NCBI GenBank assembly: GCA_016806645.1
Contig: JACSYO010001972.1
Coordinates: forward strand, 913,501 to 977,500
From: Ophiodon elongatus
Taxonomy: Eukaryota; Chordata; Actinopteri; Perciformes; Hexagrammidae
Direction: 5' to 3'
DNA length: 64,000 nt
Within the stretch, counting starts at the first letter, position 1, and each line of letters opens with the position of its first letter. Made by a program: the position numbers and the translations under genes. This document shows, piece after piece, positions 48,201 through 53,054 of this stretch. The notes beneath the pieces are model-generated. The model was not told where the DNA came from and searched no databases. It saw only the letters and a list, made by a program, of their open reading frames with translations.

Positions 48201-49220
48201 GAAGACTCTGAGGATCTTTCATTGGGTTCTACGGATCGCTGAGGGAGTTCCACTGGTTTCATTTCATTGTCTCCTCGAGGCGTGATGTGGAGAGATAACG
48301 CGTCGGTCACGTGTTTGTGTGCGTCTGTCTGTCTGTCCACGGTTAATCTCGGATACTACTGGATCCATCAGCCTAATATTATGTGTGCTCATTTATAACT
48401 GTTTGCTCGACGACTTTTAGTAGTTCATAATGTTGATTCTCTTTTTTTTTGCAAAAGGCATTTACGGCAAGATAAAAACCAGCCTTACCTCATCTGTTAC
48501 AGGCCAATATGTCTCTGCTATCTATGGAAATGTTTGGGCTCATGTTCAACCAGAGCATCTGCAGATTAATTCCATACCTGATATGTTGTGATCCACATTC
48601 GTTAGGCACAAGAGGAGATAAATAATTCCTTGTTATAGTCATATTTGCCACTATCTTGACTGTAAGGTAGCGTCTGACAATGACCTGTATTGGTTTACAT
48701 TGGAGATAGTTGAAAGCACGGTGCGTTTCATACAGGCGCTTAAGAGTGCTTCGGTGCATCAGTATGAGAAGCCGAAGGCCACTGAACCAACGTCATGGTT
48801 TGAAGAGTTGGAAGTGAAAACTGGTTGATGGTATAAATCCAGCTAAACCACACGTAAAACAGTTTTTTTTTCTAAAATTATCCATACCCTAGTGGCCAGG
48901 TGCAGATATGGCAAAAAGCAAGACTTTTAAAAGTGTTGGCATTAGACGCAATCTGAGGTTTCCAGAATTGTCCAATATCGCTGTTCTTGTGTGGCGATTT
49001 AGGGTTGCTTTGATTGTCGTGTGAATCAATTCATGACAGGAACATGACTTGACTCACACTTCCAACTTCTATTTTGACCAACACCCTTTGTCTGTCTCCT
49101 CCCCTCTAGGGTGTGAACTGGTTCCACTGGAAAGGCCACGAGCACTCGATCGAGTTCGCTGAGATGAAGATCAGGCCGTCCAACTTCAGGAACCTGGAGG
49201 GAAGGAGGAAACGGTCATAG
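9451..49220 (+). CDS. tnc: Tenascin-C, whole gene span (22 coding exons)
   Basis: Secreted extracellular-matrix glycoprotein that assembles into hexamers and modulates cell adhesion. Joining the 22 exons listed separately gives one open frame of 5079 nt, 1692 residues plus stop; all junctions are GT/AG and phases agree. Domain order by residue: signal peptide about 1-22; N-terminal assembly segment to 162, with Cys70, Cys120, Cys122, Cys149, Cys155, Cys156 and a heptad helix at 128-145; EGF region 163-568 (one partial plus 12 full repeats); ten FNIII domains 569-1464; fibrinogen-like domain 1465-1692. The many EGF repeats argue for tenascin-C; tenascin-R and tenascin-W have far fewer. The FNIII sequences follow human tenascin-C 1-5, then one A-type and one D-type domain, then 6-8, so most human alternatively spliced domains are absent or were missed. 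Human tenascin-C usually has 14.5 EGF repeats; this one has about 12.5. The 5' non-coding exon is unresolved. Confidence 0.96.
9935..11535 (+). other. tnc intron, no gene
   Basis: AT-rich intron. Positions about 10515-10640 share words such as TTTGAACCCAAAC and CCTAAACC with repeats at 41214-41450 and 63450-63810. No additional exon was recognised. Confidence 0.7.
11536..12756 (+). CDS. tnc: tnc exon: all EGF-like repeats
   Basis: A single 1221-nt exon entered after CCCCCAG and left at GGAG before GTAAGC, phase 1 to phase 1. It codes one partial EGF repeat (from YCNGRGNW) and 12 full tenascin-type repeats of 31 residues with the pattern C-x3-C-x5-G-x-C-x4-C-x-C-x8-D-C. Repeat 3 has DEPWTG where the others have an E-G-F/Y-x-G type loop. 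EGF repeats of tenascin-C form the rigid arm and have been reported as low-affinity EGF-receptor ligands. That all the repeats sit in one exon means exon skipping would remove the whole array. Confidence 0.96.
12757..14673 (+). other. tnc intron, repeat-derived in part
   Basis: No extra EGF or FNIII exon seen; the reading frame joins directly from the last EGF repeat to SPPKDL of FNIII-1. The block at about 13600-13960 is GC-richer and repeat-like, but I could not assign it to a family. Confidence 0.65.
14674..14937 (+). CDS. tnc: tnc exon: FNIII domain 1
   Basis: 264 nt, phase 1 to 1, acceptor CCATAG and donor GTATGT. Codes residues about 569-656, beginning VSPPKDLAV and containing the core Trp of LSWENEMRVTEY and the LEPGVEYLISVYA strand typical of FNIII. 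It is strongly similar to human tenascin-C FNIII-1. Confidence 0.95.
15026..15141 (+). CDS. tnc: tnc exon: FNIII domain 2, first half
   Basis: 116 nt, phase 1 in and phase 0 out, between CCCAG and GTGAGT. Contains GLKFKSVRETSVEVQWDPLD, close to the same segment of human tenascin-C. The intron splits the domain after IFRNT. Confidence 0.94.
15142..15649 (+). other. tnc intron inside FNIII-2
   Basis: 508-bp intron without recognisable features beyond a C-rich stretch near 15575. Confidence 0.8.
15650..15803 (+). CDS. tnc: tnc exon: FNIII domain 2, second half
   Basis: 154 nt, phase 0 in and phase 1 out, acceptor GGCAG and donor GTGAGT. Completes FNIII-2 with RPETTFEQSGLGPGQEYEV and KNNKRGPP, both characteristic of tenascin-C. 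Confidence 0.94.
18492..18580. repeat. (CAAT)n microsatellite
   Basis: About 22 uninterrupted copies of the tetranucleotide CAAT. Confidence 0.98.
18639..19200. mobile_element. MITE-like inverted-repeat element (copy B) with 13-bp array
   Basis: The left end (18639-18710, starting CCAGTCGGCAG and ending near CGACATTT) is the inverted counterpart of the right end (about 19140-19200, with CAACATATCAATGGTTTGCA and ACAATGCCAGC). Between them lies a minisatellite of 13-bp units such as CAACGTAACGCGA (about 18727-18890). The left end also matches copy C at 27050. No transposase is encoded, so it would be non-autonomous; the superfamily and target duplication are unresolved. Confidence 0.6.
18727..18890. 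repeat. 13-bp minisatellite inside copy B
   Basis: About a dozen 13-bp units of the form CAACGTAACGCRA. On the opposite strand the unit reads GTTGC-GTTAC-GTT; the large array at 5171-6715 has GTTAC-GTTGC-GTT. The same pentamers are therefore joined in the other order. Confidence 0.85.
19917..22013 (+). mobile_element. Non-LTR retrotransposon, RTE/Rex3-like, decayed
   Basis: LINE with the reading direction of tnc. Translation in pieces gives an N-terminal region, a reverse transcriptase with GKAPGVDEIRPEML, LEKAFDRVPQ and the catalytic FADD box (21205-21216), and a C-terminal segment with RWFGHLIRMP. It ends in a GGAT/GATG tail (about 21990-22013); I recall such a GATG tail for fish Rex3 elements of the RTE clade, so the clade call is medium confidence. 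The 5' end is probably truncated and no clear target duplication was found. Confidence 0.85.
20060..21979 (+). pseudogene. Reverse transcriptase ORF of the LINE, frameshifted
   Basis: The coding sequence changes frame near 20340-20400, again near 20690, again near 20820 and again near 21670. It also has an in-frame TAG at about 21484 and further stops around 21667. The element therefore cannot make an intact polymerase. The FADD box itself is intact. It lies in an intron of tnc and is an insertion, not a host gene. Confidence 0.85.
22272..22530 (+). repeat. Dispersed repeat of about 260 bp (copy 1)
   Basis: Matches 40061-40325 in reverse complement across nearly its whole length. Shared landmarks in order: AAAACCTTTGACTC, CCTGGCTTTATC, TGTTCTGGAAATGT, GCAAATTT, and the end TTCACCTGTAGT. 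A partial, more diverged match lies at about 25787-25940. It codes for nothing and looks like a non-autonomous element. Confidence 0.7.
22925..23194 (+). CDS. tnc: tnc exon: FNIII domain 3
   Basis: 270 nt, phase 1 to 1, acceptor CTCCAG and donor GTGAGA; residues about 747-836. Similar to human FNIII-3 (DAPSQVDMRDVTDTTALVTW). In the human and chicken proteins this domain carries an RGD integrin site; the aligned position here is Arg822-Gly823-Glu824 (RRGERTS). The segment aligned with the human alpha9-beta1 integrin site AEIDGIEL reads AKVDGVSV. Confidence 0.95.
23478..23663 (+). CDS. tnc: tnc exon: FNIII domain 4, first half
   Basis: 186 nt, phase 1 to 1, acceptor TTGTAG. Contains DLDAPRDLQ and ITLEWKN, then NYRIKYGPLSGGEHGE, close to human FNIII-4. 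The donor GTACTG is weaker than the others in this gene but is the only one that keeps the frame with the next exon. Confidence 0.9.
23664..25330 (+). other. tnc intron inside FNIII-4
   Basis: Short CA-rich stretch near 23680-23702. The part from about 24890 to 25250 is GC-balanced, has no repeat I recognise and contains homeobox-like TAATT and ATGCAAAT words; it is a candidate conserved regulatory block. No exon seen. Confidence 0.6.
25331..25420 (+). CDS. tnc: tnc exon: FNIII domain 4, second half
   Basis: 90 nt, phase 1 to 1, acceptor CATGTAG and donor GTGAGA. Encodes GLRPGTEYGMGVTAVTDERE, finishing the domain with the F/G strand pattern of tenascin-C. Confidence 0.94.
25421..26310 (+). 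other. tnc intron between FNIII-4 and FNIII-5
   Basis: 890 bp. Positions 25787-25940 start with GAAGACACTACAGGTGAATA, the same end sequence as the repeat at 40061-40325, followed by two copies of ATGCAAATGAGGCA. Otherwise nothing is seen. Confidence 0.65.
26311..26574 (+). CDS. tnc: tnc exon: FNIII domain 5
   Basis: 264 nt, phase 1 to 1, acceptor AATTAG and donor GTCAGC; residues about 929-1016. Begins ALDAPKDLTV and carries LEWKRPLAKLDSFRLVY and LRGLTPGMLYTVSI, matching human FNIII-5, the domain before the alternatively spliced block. In human tenascin-C this domain also binds growth factors. Confidence 0.95.
27050..27278. mobile_element. MITE-like inverted-repeat element (copy C), 229 bp
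   Basis: Left end CCGGTCGGCAG then AAAAATAAATGTTAACATTG, ACCACGGATACGTTGAATG and CCATTTTT. The right end reads, as reverse complement, CCAGTCAGCAGAAAAAATG, then a diverged ACGGGATATGTTGAATGTC. The inverted ends are about 50-70 bp and imperfect. The short core has no 13-bp array, unlike copy B and the locus at 5171-6890. No clear target duplication. Confidence 0.6.
27995..28060. repeat. (GT)n microsatellite
   Basis: About 33 GT units with one GC interruption, followed by a run of G. Confidence 0.97.
28181..28236. repeat. (GT)n microsatellite
   Basis: About 28 uninterrupted GT units. Confidence 0.97.
30201..30465 (-). mobile_element. tRNA-derived SINE, minus strand
   Basis: Read on the minus strand, the 5' part carries a pol III A box (TGGCTCAGTGGTAG, rc of 30445-30458) and a B-box-like GGTTCGTTCC (rc of 30406-30415, one base short). 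Next come GTCCTTGGGCAAGACACTTC, familiar in fish SINEs, a body with GTAAGTCGCTTTGG, and a short TGTAA-repeat tail. It lies antisense to tnc in an intron. Confidence 0.8.
30594..31134. mobile_element. hAT-like MITE with 8-bp target duplication
   Basis: Ends are CAGAGGTGTGGAC on the left and, as reverse complement, CAGAGGTGGGACC on the right. They are flanked by CTATTTAG and CTACCTAG, an 8-bp duplication matching at 6 of 8 positions, as hAT elements make. The inside is rich in GACTTG/CAAGTC words. 541 bp with no transposase, so non-autonomous. Confidence 0.8.
31140..31410. repeat. AT-rich dispersed repeat fragment
   Basis: AT-rich sequence with TTTATAAGCAGTATATAATC, CTTATATCCGCTTACAACTA and AAAGCATTTG words, resembling 2885-3110. 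It directly abuts the hAT-like MITE, so the MITE may have inserted beside or into it. Confidence 0.35.
32446..32721 (+). CDS. tnc: tnc exon: extra FNIII domain, A-type
   Basis: 276 nt, phase 1 to 1, acceptor ACCCAG and donor GTATCG; residues about 1017-1108. Its core (VSWDSFLLSWSAEDGAFEAF) resembles human tenascin-C A1, whose matching core is VGWDGLRLNWTA. It lies between FNIII-5 and FNIII-6, where A to D domains are alternatively spliced in other vertebrates. Skipping this exon would keep the frame. Confidence 0.92.
32722..36347 (+). other. tnc intron, 3.6 kb
   Basis: Nothing coding seen. Positions about 33880-34120 and 34340-34700 look single-copy and GC-balanced, with GCTAATGGCTGGGG and CATTAGCATCACTTAATCC words; they are candidate regulatory sequence. 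Short G-rich and GGT-repeat runs lie near 34480-34530. Confidence 0.6.
36348..36620 (+). CDS. tnc: tnc exon: extra FNIII domain, D-type
   Basis: 273 nt, phase 1 to 1, acceptor ACTCAG and donor GTACAC; residues about 1109-1199. EAEPEVEALLVSDVTPESFR and LAWTAEEDSFDTF match the start of human domain D, which precedes FNIII-6 as here. It is a second frame-neutral cassette candidate. Confidence 0.94.
36621..38050 (+). other. tnc intron, 1.4 kb
   Basis: Holds a (GT)n array (37466-37532). The segment from about 36780 to 37260 looks repeat-derived but could not be named. No exon. Confidence 0.65.
37466..37532. repeat. (GT)n microsatellite
   Basis: About 33 uninterrupted GT units. Confidence 0.97.
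38051..38173 (+). CDS. tnc: tnc exon: FNIII domain 6, first half
   Basis: 123 nt, phase 1 to 1, acceptor TGCCAG and donor GTCAGT. DLGSPKGIRFSDVSDTSATV followed by HW matches human FNIII-6 (GSPKEVIFSDI). Ends at VPAHG before the split. Confidence 0.93.
38174..39798 (+). other. tnc intron inside FNIII-6
   Basis: 1.6 kb, AT-rich; no exon, RNA gene or named repeat recognised. Confidence 0.65.
39799..39942 (+). CDS. tnc: tnc exon: FNIII domain 6, second half
   Basis: 144 nt, phase 1 to 1, acceptor CTCCCAG and donor GTAAGA. Encodes NLTPGVTYEVTVVAVKGQRE, completing the domain. Confidence 0.93.
39943..40397 (+). other. tnc intron between FNIII-6 and FNIII-7
   Basis: 455 bp, most of it the dispersed repeat entered at 40061-40325, plus a short (GT)n run at about 40360-40391 right before the acceptor. 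Confidence 0.7.
40061..40325 (-). repeat. Dispersed repeat of about 260 bp (copy 2)
   Basis: Reverse complement of the repeat at 22272-22530, collinear over the full length with scattered small differences. Starts AAAGGGAAGACACTACAGGT; the other end is AGAGAGGGAATTTTTAGATA. The two tnc introns thus hold the same element in opposite orientations. Confidence 0.7.
40398..40517 (+). CDS. tnc: tnc exon: FNIII domain 7, first half
   Basis: 120 nt, phase 1 to 1, acceptor TTCACAG and donor GTATCT. ALDKPRGLTAINITDTEALL then LWQPAIATVDGYVITY is a tenascin FNIII-7 start. Confidence 0.93.
40518..40868 (+). other. tnc intron inside FNIII-7
   Basis: 351 bp of AT-rich sequence; nothing recognised. Confidence 0.8.
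40869..41012 (+). CDS. tnc: tnc exon: FNIII domain 7, second half
   Basis: 144 nt, phase 1 to 1, acceptor CTTCCAG and donor GTGAGC. FDMSSLTPATHYTVKVYAVR closes the domain. Confidence 0.93.
41214..41450. repeat. Dispersed repeat with CCTAAACC/AACCCAA words
   Basis: Shares GTCAACGTTG, TAACCTAA-type words, GTAGTTTTG, GCCTAAACCTAT and GTTGTTTCCTGTGAAGAC with 63450-63810, and TTTGAACCCAAAC with about 10558. Same family in all three places, ends unclear. Confidence 0.6.
41495..42880 (+). mobile_element. L2-type LINE fragment, interrupted by a MITE
   Basis: Reverse-transcriptase fragments in conceptual translation: LSKGLERVVANRIQSH, LDLSAAFDTINHS, SVPQGSVLGPLLFILY and the catalytic YADD box (42008-42019). 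Sequence resumes after the MITE with SLTR and a block around the ISIDGL motif, so one L2 copy (41495-42084 and 42735-42880) was split. Stops and frameshifts show it is inactive. Confidence 0.75.
42085..42734. mobile_element. 650-bp MITE with long terminal inverted repeats
   Basis: Left end AAAGGGATAGTTTGGGTCTT and right end, as reverse complement, AAAGGGATAGCTGGGGTGTT; the match continues about 75 bp inward through GAAGTGTGG and the CAGTSTATTACCTA block. Inner parts (CAGCAGCAAAGC and GTACTGCTG against their inverted counterparts) suggest extended palindromy. It interrupts an L2 LINE. No transposase; target duplication not clear. Confidence 0.8.
43043..43173 (+). CDS. tnc: tnc exon: FNIII domain 8, first half
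   Basis: 131 nt, phase 1 in, phase 0 out, acceptor TTATTAG and donor GTGAGT. DVDAPQDLAA, MLTWKPPRADITGYIL and TDGTIR belong to FNIII-8. Confidence 0.93.
43269..43401 (+). CDS. tnc: tnc exon: FNIII domain 8, second half
   Basis: 133 nt, phase 0 in, phase 1 out, acceptor CTTTCAG and donor GTGAGT. MAQLSASTEYSVKLQAIAGP ends the last FNIII domain at about residue 1464. Confidence 0.93.
43402..44447 (+). other. tnc intron before the fibrinogen domain
   Basis: A 27-bp unit beginning TTACAAGATATGGGTTGATA occurs twice at about 43440-43502. The stretch from about 44000 to 44320 (ATAAAGTGGGCATG, ATTCACATATCTTGAGGT, GGTCAAGGGACCCCTTTG) looks like a widespread teleost interspersed repeat. Confidence 0.65.
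44000..44320. repeat. Teleost interspersed repeat fragment
   Basis: I recognise the landmarks ATTCACATATCTTGAGGT, GGTCAAGGGACCCCTTTG, TTAACCTCCTTC and TACCAATGGATTCTAGGG as those of a common fish repeat whose formal name I cannot give. Confidence 0.5.
44448..44599 (+). CDS. tnc: tnc exon: fibrinogen-like domain, part 1
   Basis: 152 nt, phase 1 in and phase 0 out, acceptor TTCATAG and donor GTAAGT. LYRFPRDCSQALLNGDTTSD, YCDM and DGGGWI are the diagnostic start of a tenascin fibrinogen globe. Confidence 0.96.
44816..44912 (+). CDS. tnc: tnc exon: fibrinogen-like domain, part 2
   Basis: 97 nt, phase 0 in, phase 1 out, acceptor CTGTCAG and donor GTAATC. VFLRRQSGRLEFFRNWKNY then GFGDMNDEFWLG. 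Confidence 0.95.
44913..45808 (+). other. tnc intron, 0.9 kb
   Basis: Contains a (GT)n run at about 45197-45225 and, from about 45156 to 45560, sequence that shares words and order with 48275-48760 (for example GTCTGTCCAC and YTTGACTGTAAGG-type words); both appear to be copies of one diverged repeat. Confidence 0.55.
45156..45660. repeat. Diverged repeat copy shared with 48275-48760
   Basis: Order of shared words: GTGTTCGGTCGTGTG or similar, GTCTGTCCAC, GTGCTCATTT, CATACCTGATG-type, then CTCGACTGTAAGG. By-eye match, low similarity in between. Confidence 0.4.
45809..45970 (+). CDS. tnc: tnc exon: fibrinogen-like domain, part 3
   Basis: 162 nt, phase 1 to 1, acceptor CACTCAG and donor GTAAAG. 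ITAGGQYELRVDLRDKGETA, YDKFSV, and YSGTAG match the tenascin-C globe. Confidence 0.96.
45971..47761 (+). other. tnc intron, 1.8 kb
   Basis: The block at 46570-46798 (CCATGTTTCTACAGTAGCCC, GGACAAACCAAACACTGGCT, ending CACTGTTCCTTTA) is a familiar teleost repeat. The rest is AT-rich. Confidence 0.65.
46570..46798. repeat. Teleost interspersed repeat
   Basis: Landmarks CCATGTTTCTACAGTAGCCC, CAAACCAAACACTGGCTC, GTTTTTACGTTACC, CAGTTGGTTGCAATCTGC and ACACTGTTCCTTTA are known to me as one recurrent fish repeat; formal name not recalled. Confidence 0.6.
47762..47925 (+). CDS. tnc: tnc exon: fibrinogen-like domain, part 4
   Basis: 164 nt, phase 1 in and phase 0 out, acceptor TTTGTAG and donor GTACAG. 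SYKGAFWYKNCHRVNLMGRY is near-identical in vertebrate tenascin-C; the two cysteines around it form the C-terminal disulfide. Confidence 0.96.
47926..49109 (+). other. tnc last intron, 1.2 kb
   Basis: Starts with a degenerate tandem of about 25-40-bp units containing GAG-GTTC and AGTCCTTGA words (about 47975-48260), then the diverged repeat at 48275-48760. No exon. Confidence 0.6.
47975..48260. repeat. Degenerate tandem repeat, units of about 25-40 bp
   Basis: Repeating pattern of a TCC/CTT-GA-G-G-TT word followed by CATTAGT/ACTAGT and TTGA, with substitutions and length changes. Example words are TTGATAGAGTTCCATTAG, AGGAGGGTTTTACTAG and GAGGGAGTTCCACTGG. Old and diverged. Confidence 0.5.
49110..49220 (+). 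CDS. tnc: tnc last exon: end of fibrinogen-like domain
   Basis: 111 nt, phase 0 in, acceptor CCTCTAG, stop TAG at 49218-49220. GVNWFHWKGHEHSIEFAEMK then RPSNFRNLEGRRKRS ends the protein at residue 1692. The basic tail is conserved in tenascin-C. Confidence 0.96.
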   Translation, partial: GVNWFHWKGHEHSIEFAEMKIRPSNFRNLEGRRKRS

Positions 49221-50612
49221 ACGATCTACCGACACCAACACCACCACCAACAACAACAACACTGCTACTACTCCGTCTGGACTCCCCCATACACCACCTC
49301 AACTCCCACACCCAACACACCCTGCAGCGACCAAAGCCACTGCCAAGAGCCCTGCTGCCTCCACGCAAAAAAACCCAACACACCCTCCCTGCCCCCCCAT
49401 TCGCTCACAGATCAGCCTCGACTCCATAACCCCCTCCCCCTGTGATACGGTTGTGGTAATGCTGCCGGTGCGGAAAATCGATGTGCATGTTACGAACCGG
49501 ACTTAAATCAAGCCCACGCGGATCCTACTCACGCACCAAAGAGAGCAAGAACAAATCCATCTCCCCCGACTCCGATCCTTTCTCTTGTGTTGCGGCATTT
49601 GTGGGGAGGCGACTGTGCAGCTTGGGCATTATGTTGTGTACAGATTAATACAGTTCCCTATTTCACATTTGGGGTTTTACAGAAAGGACAGACTGTTTAT
49701 AGTACAATGTGGTCTTGTTTAGGTTCAGGGCCGATAATACAGTGATAATTCAACTGGATTATCATAGAAATTCTATTCCTTGTACAGCACTGTACACGTA
49801 TGCGTCAGATTTAAACATTTGAAAAGGGATGTTCCTCAGATGGCACTGCTCAGATGTCCGATATCTCCGTCTAACTTGCCATTTGTTTGTCTTTGTGCTT
49901 AACTCGTCTCAGTGTCACTTTATCCTCCCCAAGTTCCCAACATCTGACGTGATAAGAGATGGAAATGAACAGAGAAAAAAATAGAAATTCGTATGGAAAA
50001 GTATTTTACCCGCCACATCCCACGTCCACGCGGATTGCAATGTTTCCATTCATTGAGTAAGCCCCTGAAGGCATCATGCTACAGCCACAGTATTGTAGAA
50101 AACAGAGAAAAGAACAGCTGATGTGTTTCCATTTGTTTCGTTTCTCTTGTGAATCCGAGGCAGGACCTGTTATTCAGTATAAAATGAAACAAGGTGATGA
50201 TATTTTTTTTGTTTGTTGCAAAATGTGAATACAGTACATATATGTGGAACAAGAGACCGTTCTGTGTGGTTGACACTAAAGATGTTGATGCTCAAAACAT
50301 TAATAAAAATGGCCAATTCCAATTGAATTGCTATTGGACATAGCAAGGTCTCCATGCTTATGTTGATGAGAATAGTGTATGAACAGGCCAAAACTGAAGA
50401 ACTAGTTTCTGTTTCTACCCTCCAGCCCCCATACCCCCCCCGCCCCCCCCTCTCCCAGCCCCTGCTACAGCGGCATACTAAACCACTGACCTTCTAAAGA
50501 ATGCCTGTGTAAATTAAGTTTTGTTTTTATTGTTTTGTTTGTTTATAACTGGGTGAACAACAGGTGTTTCTCTGTAAGCTGTATTACAATAAAACAGTTT
50601 GTTTAAAAGGAA
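49221..50612 (+). other. tnc: tnc 3' untranslated region
   Basis: About 1.4 kb after the stop, opening with ACC/AAC-rich low-complexity sequence. A possible early signal AATAAA lies at 50302-50307 and the last, AATAAA at 50588-50593, probably ends the transcript near 50612. Confidence 0.7.
50588..50593 (+). terminator. tnc: Polyadenylation signal of tnc (AATAAA)
   Basis: AATAAA followed within about 20 nt by a GT-rich stretch (TTCTGGCGTTTTAGTTTT). An internal alternative AATAAA is at 50302. Confidence 0.65.
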
Positions 50613-50929
50613 GATGTTCTGGCGTTTTAGTTTTTCACGTCTTGACTCAAGGTCCACTTCCTAGCTATTTTTCCCCCAGAGCTTTCGGTCACATATCATG
50701 GTCTTCCTCACTGGAAAGAGTGGAAGAGTCCTGGGGTCGACCATTAGTTTCCGTTTGCGTGCCCCTTAAAGTAAGTAAGCCCCGTCAGTAGCTACTGCGT
50801 TCTTACTGAGGAGTTATACATTTACAAAAACAGAGGCCGCGGGATTCTCTTTGAATCATCACATTCGGACCACAAACAAATTACTTTTCACATCCATGTC
50901 TTATTCTATAGAGCTGTAAATCATTTTAA

Positions 50930-51350
50930 GATGGTTCAACTTAAAAACATAAGCTCCCCTGCTGCCTTAGAAATGTGAGTTAACTGAACTTATGCTGAAT
51001 AATTTGTCTAATAAATAAATAAAAAGTAATTTTATGAGTTTTCAAATGTCAAACCATTCAAGTTAAGTTAACTGAACTTGAGAAAACTAGTTCAATGAAC
51101 TTAAAATGTTCGAGTAAGATTTCTGTTTACATTTGTGAAAAGTCAGTTCTTCATTTGGAACGAAGAACTTACAACTGCAGCTGCTCCTGCTGGAGCCACT
51201 TTGAACCATCCTTCAAACTATAAAAGCTTCATGGGCTGTTTCTTTAGAAACTTAATTTAATGAGTTATGTGAACACTCAAAGGTACATTCATCCAACTCA
51301 TCATTTTAAGTCTGTAGACTTCAGACATTTTAAGTTGGATTCATTTGAAA
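50930..51350. repeat. Possible MITE with AACTTAA-type inverted ends
   Basis: Left end GGTTCAACTTAAAAACAT and right end, as reverse complement, AATCCAACTTAAAATGTC, around a core with AAGTTAAGTTAACTGAACTT. Resembles fish repeats built of AAGTTNAACTT motifs. Ends are approximate. Confidence 0.4.
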
Positions 51351-51646
51351 TTAATAAAACGTATATATTACATCGACGTTAATGAGAAAACACAAGTGTA
51401 ATTCCTGTATGATGTTTAACAGTGTTCAAAAACAAACGTTATAAACCGAGTAAGTAGTGTAAGATTTGGCCATGGAGCTGTGTGGAAAAGCAATAACTCC
51501 AAACACAAAGCGTATTAAGTTTGTACAAAAATGTCTCTCGACATATAGAACAATAAGTCATAGTTTAAAAAGGAATTTGGATTTGTGGAGACACTGAAAA
51601 ATATTGCACATGACTTTACTGGAGGGGGCAACAAAAATTAAGTAAT

Positions 51647-51649
<3 letters not shown>

Positions 51650-51690
<41 letters not shown>
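51650..51690. repeat. (AT)n microsatellite
   Basis: About 20 AT units. Confidence 0.97.
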
Positions 51691-51694
<4 letters not shown>

Positions 51695-52097
51695 CTTATT
51701 TGAAGGCTTTATATATTTTTATATTGGTCTCTATTTATTATTATTCATCATCAGTTATTATTATTTTCACTAGTATTATTATCGTTGTTTTGGACATGAA
51801 ATTTAATTTACTTTAACAGGAATATTTCCCATCGAGAAATAATATGCCGGCGTCGGCCATAAATATTTATGAATACCGCCAATCAGGTGAGCAGGATGCA
51901 CACCTGTTGACATATCTCTTCCGACACGCCCCCCTCCCCCCCCCCGCGGGGTTAGCTTGGGCCGTATCCTTTTCCTGGTTCTGCTCTGCGTGCCCGCGCT
52001 GCCCGACGCCGACACAAAACGCGGCGTGACTTCCTGGATTCTTTCGGACTTGTGTCGGTGTGCCACGGCCACAGAGTGAGCGGGAGACGTCGAGGCA

Positions 52098-53054
52098 ATG
52101 AGGAGAACTTGTCTCTGGAGGTTAGTGAAGTTACTCGCCGTCACGGCCGCGCTCGTGCTGTCCGCTCACGTCTTCCTGAGTAGAGTGACGCCAAAGCCAA
52201 GTCCCCTTCCTGCGGAGGAATACCGACTCATAGCCCCTGAAACGTACGAGTATGTTCTCAACCGGCCCGCTGTGTGCGGGGACAGAACCACAGCCCCCTT
52301 CCTGGTCTTCATGGTCCCAGTTGCCCCTCTGGAGGCCGCGGCGAGGAAGGCCGTCCGGAAAACATGGGGCGCTCCGGGCCAGGACACCCTCACTCTGTTC
52401 TACGTGGGACTCCCCGAGGGGGGGCGGGGCTCCAGCGTCCAGGCCGCGCTGGAGGAGGAGAGCAGGACGCACTCGGACATCATCCAGGTAAACTTCCAGG
52501 ACAGTTACCAGAACCTAACGCTCAAGACCATGATGATGATGAGCTGGCTGGCGACCCACTGCCCGAACGCCTCCTACGCCATGAAGGTGGACTCCGACGT
52601 CTTCGTGAACGTCTTCTACCTCCTCAGAAGACTGCGGGACTCCCCCGGGCGGGGCTTCATCACGGGGTCAGTGATAAGGGACGGCCGGCCAAGGAGGGAC
52701 AGCCACAGCAAGTGGCACGTGTCGGAGGAGCTGTACCCGGAGGACAGCTTCCCCATGTACGTGTCCGGAGCCGGCTACGTCTTCTCCGCCGACCTGGCCC
52801 CCAGGATCTCCTGGGCGTCCCGGTTCGTGAGGGTGATCCCCCTGGAGGATGTCTACGTGGGGCTGTGTCTGCGGGTGCTGGGCGTCCGGCCGGTGTACTC
52901 CCTCGGCCTGCCGACCTTCAGGAACCTGTTCGAAGTTCGACAGCTGGAGTACGACAGGTGCGCCTTCGCCCAGCTGGTCCTCGCCAACGGGTTCAAGCCC
53001 CCCCAGCTGCTGCACATGTGGCGGGACTTCTCCAGAGGCCGCAGCAGCTGCTGA
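52098..53054 (+). CDS. Beta-1,3-glycosyltransferase, GT31 family (b3galt-like)
   Basis: 318 residues in one uninterrupted exon, a layout common for B3GALT/B3GNT genes. It would be a Golgi type II membrane enzyme that transfers galactose or N-acetylglucosamine in beta-1,3 linkage onto glycans. Seen: short cytoplasmic tail and membrane anchor (about residues 9-27), VRKTWG at 86-91 (GT31 signature), DSYQNLTLKT, a DxD-type metal site KVDSDVFVN (Asp165, Asp167), PMYVSGAGYVFS, and EDVYVGLCL from Glu250. Candidate N-glycosylation sites are QNLT and PNAS. The ATG at 52098 is taken because it opens directly into the membrane anchor. The exact subfamily (B3GALT or B3GNT, and which number) cannot be decided by eye. 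Same strand as tnc, 1.5 kb after its poly(A) site; it appears to be its own transcription unit. Confidence 0.9.
   Translation: MRRTCLWRLVKLLAVTAALVLSAHVFLSRVTPKPSPLPAEEYRLIAPETYEYVLNRPAVCGDRTTAPFLVFMVPVAPLEAAARKAVRKTWGAPGQDTLTLFYVGLPEGGRGSSVQAALEEESRTHSDIIQVNFQDSYQNLTLKTMMMMSWLATHCPNASYAMKVDSDVFVNVFYLLRRLRDSPGRGFITGSVIRDGRPRRDSHSKWHVSEELYPEDSFPMYVSGAGYVFSADLAPRISWASRFVRVIPLEDVYVGLCLRVLGVRPVYSLGLPTFRNLFEVRQLEYDRCAFAQLVLANGFKPPQLLHMWRDFSRGRSSC

Larger units (their letters stand above)
50613..52097. other. Intergenic DNA between tnc and the glycosyltransferase gene
   Basis: Holds a MITE-like block (50930-51350) with rough inverted ends and an (AT)n array (51650-51690). From about 51830 on it becomes CpG-rich, with a CCAAT word near 51880, which may be the promoter of the downstream gene. 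Confidence 0.5.
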
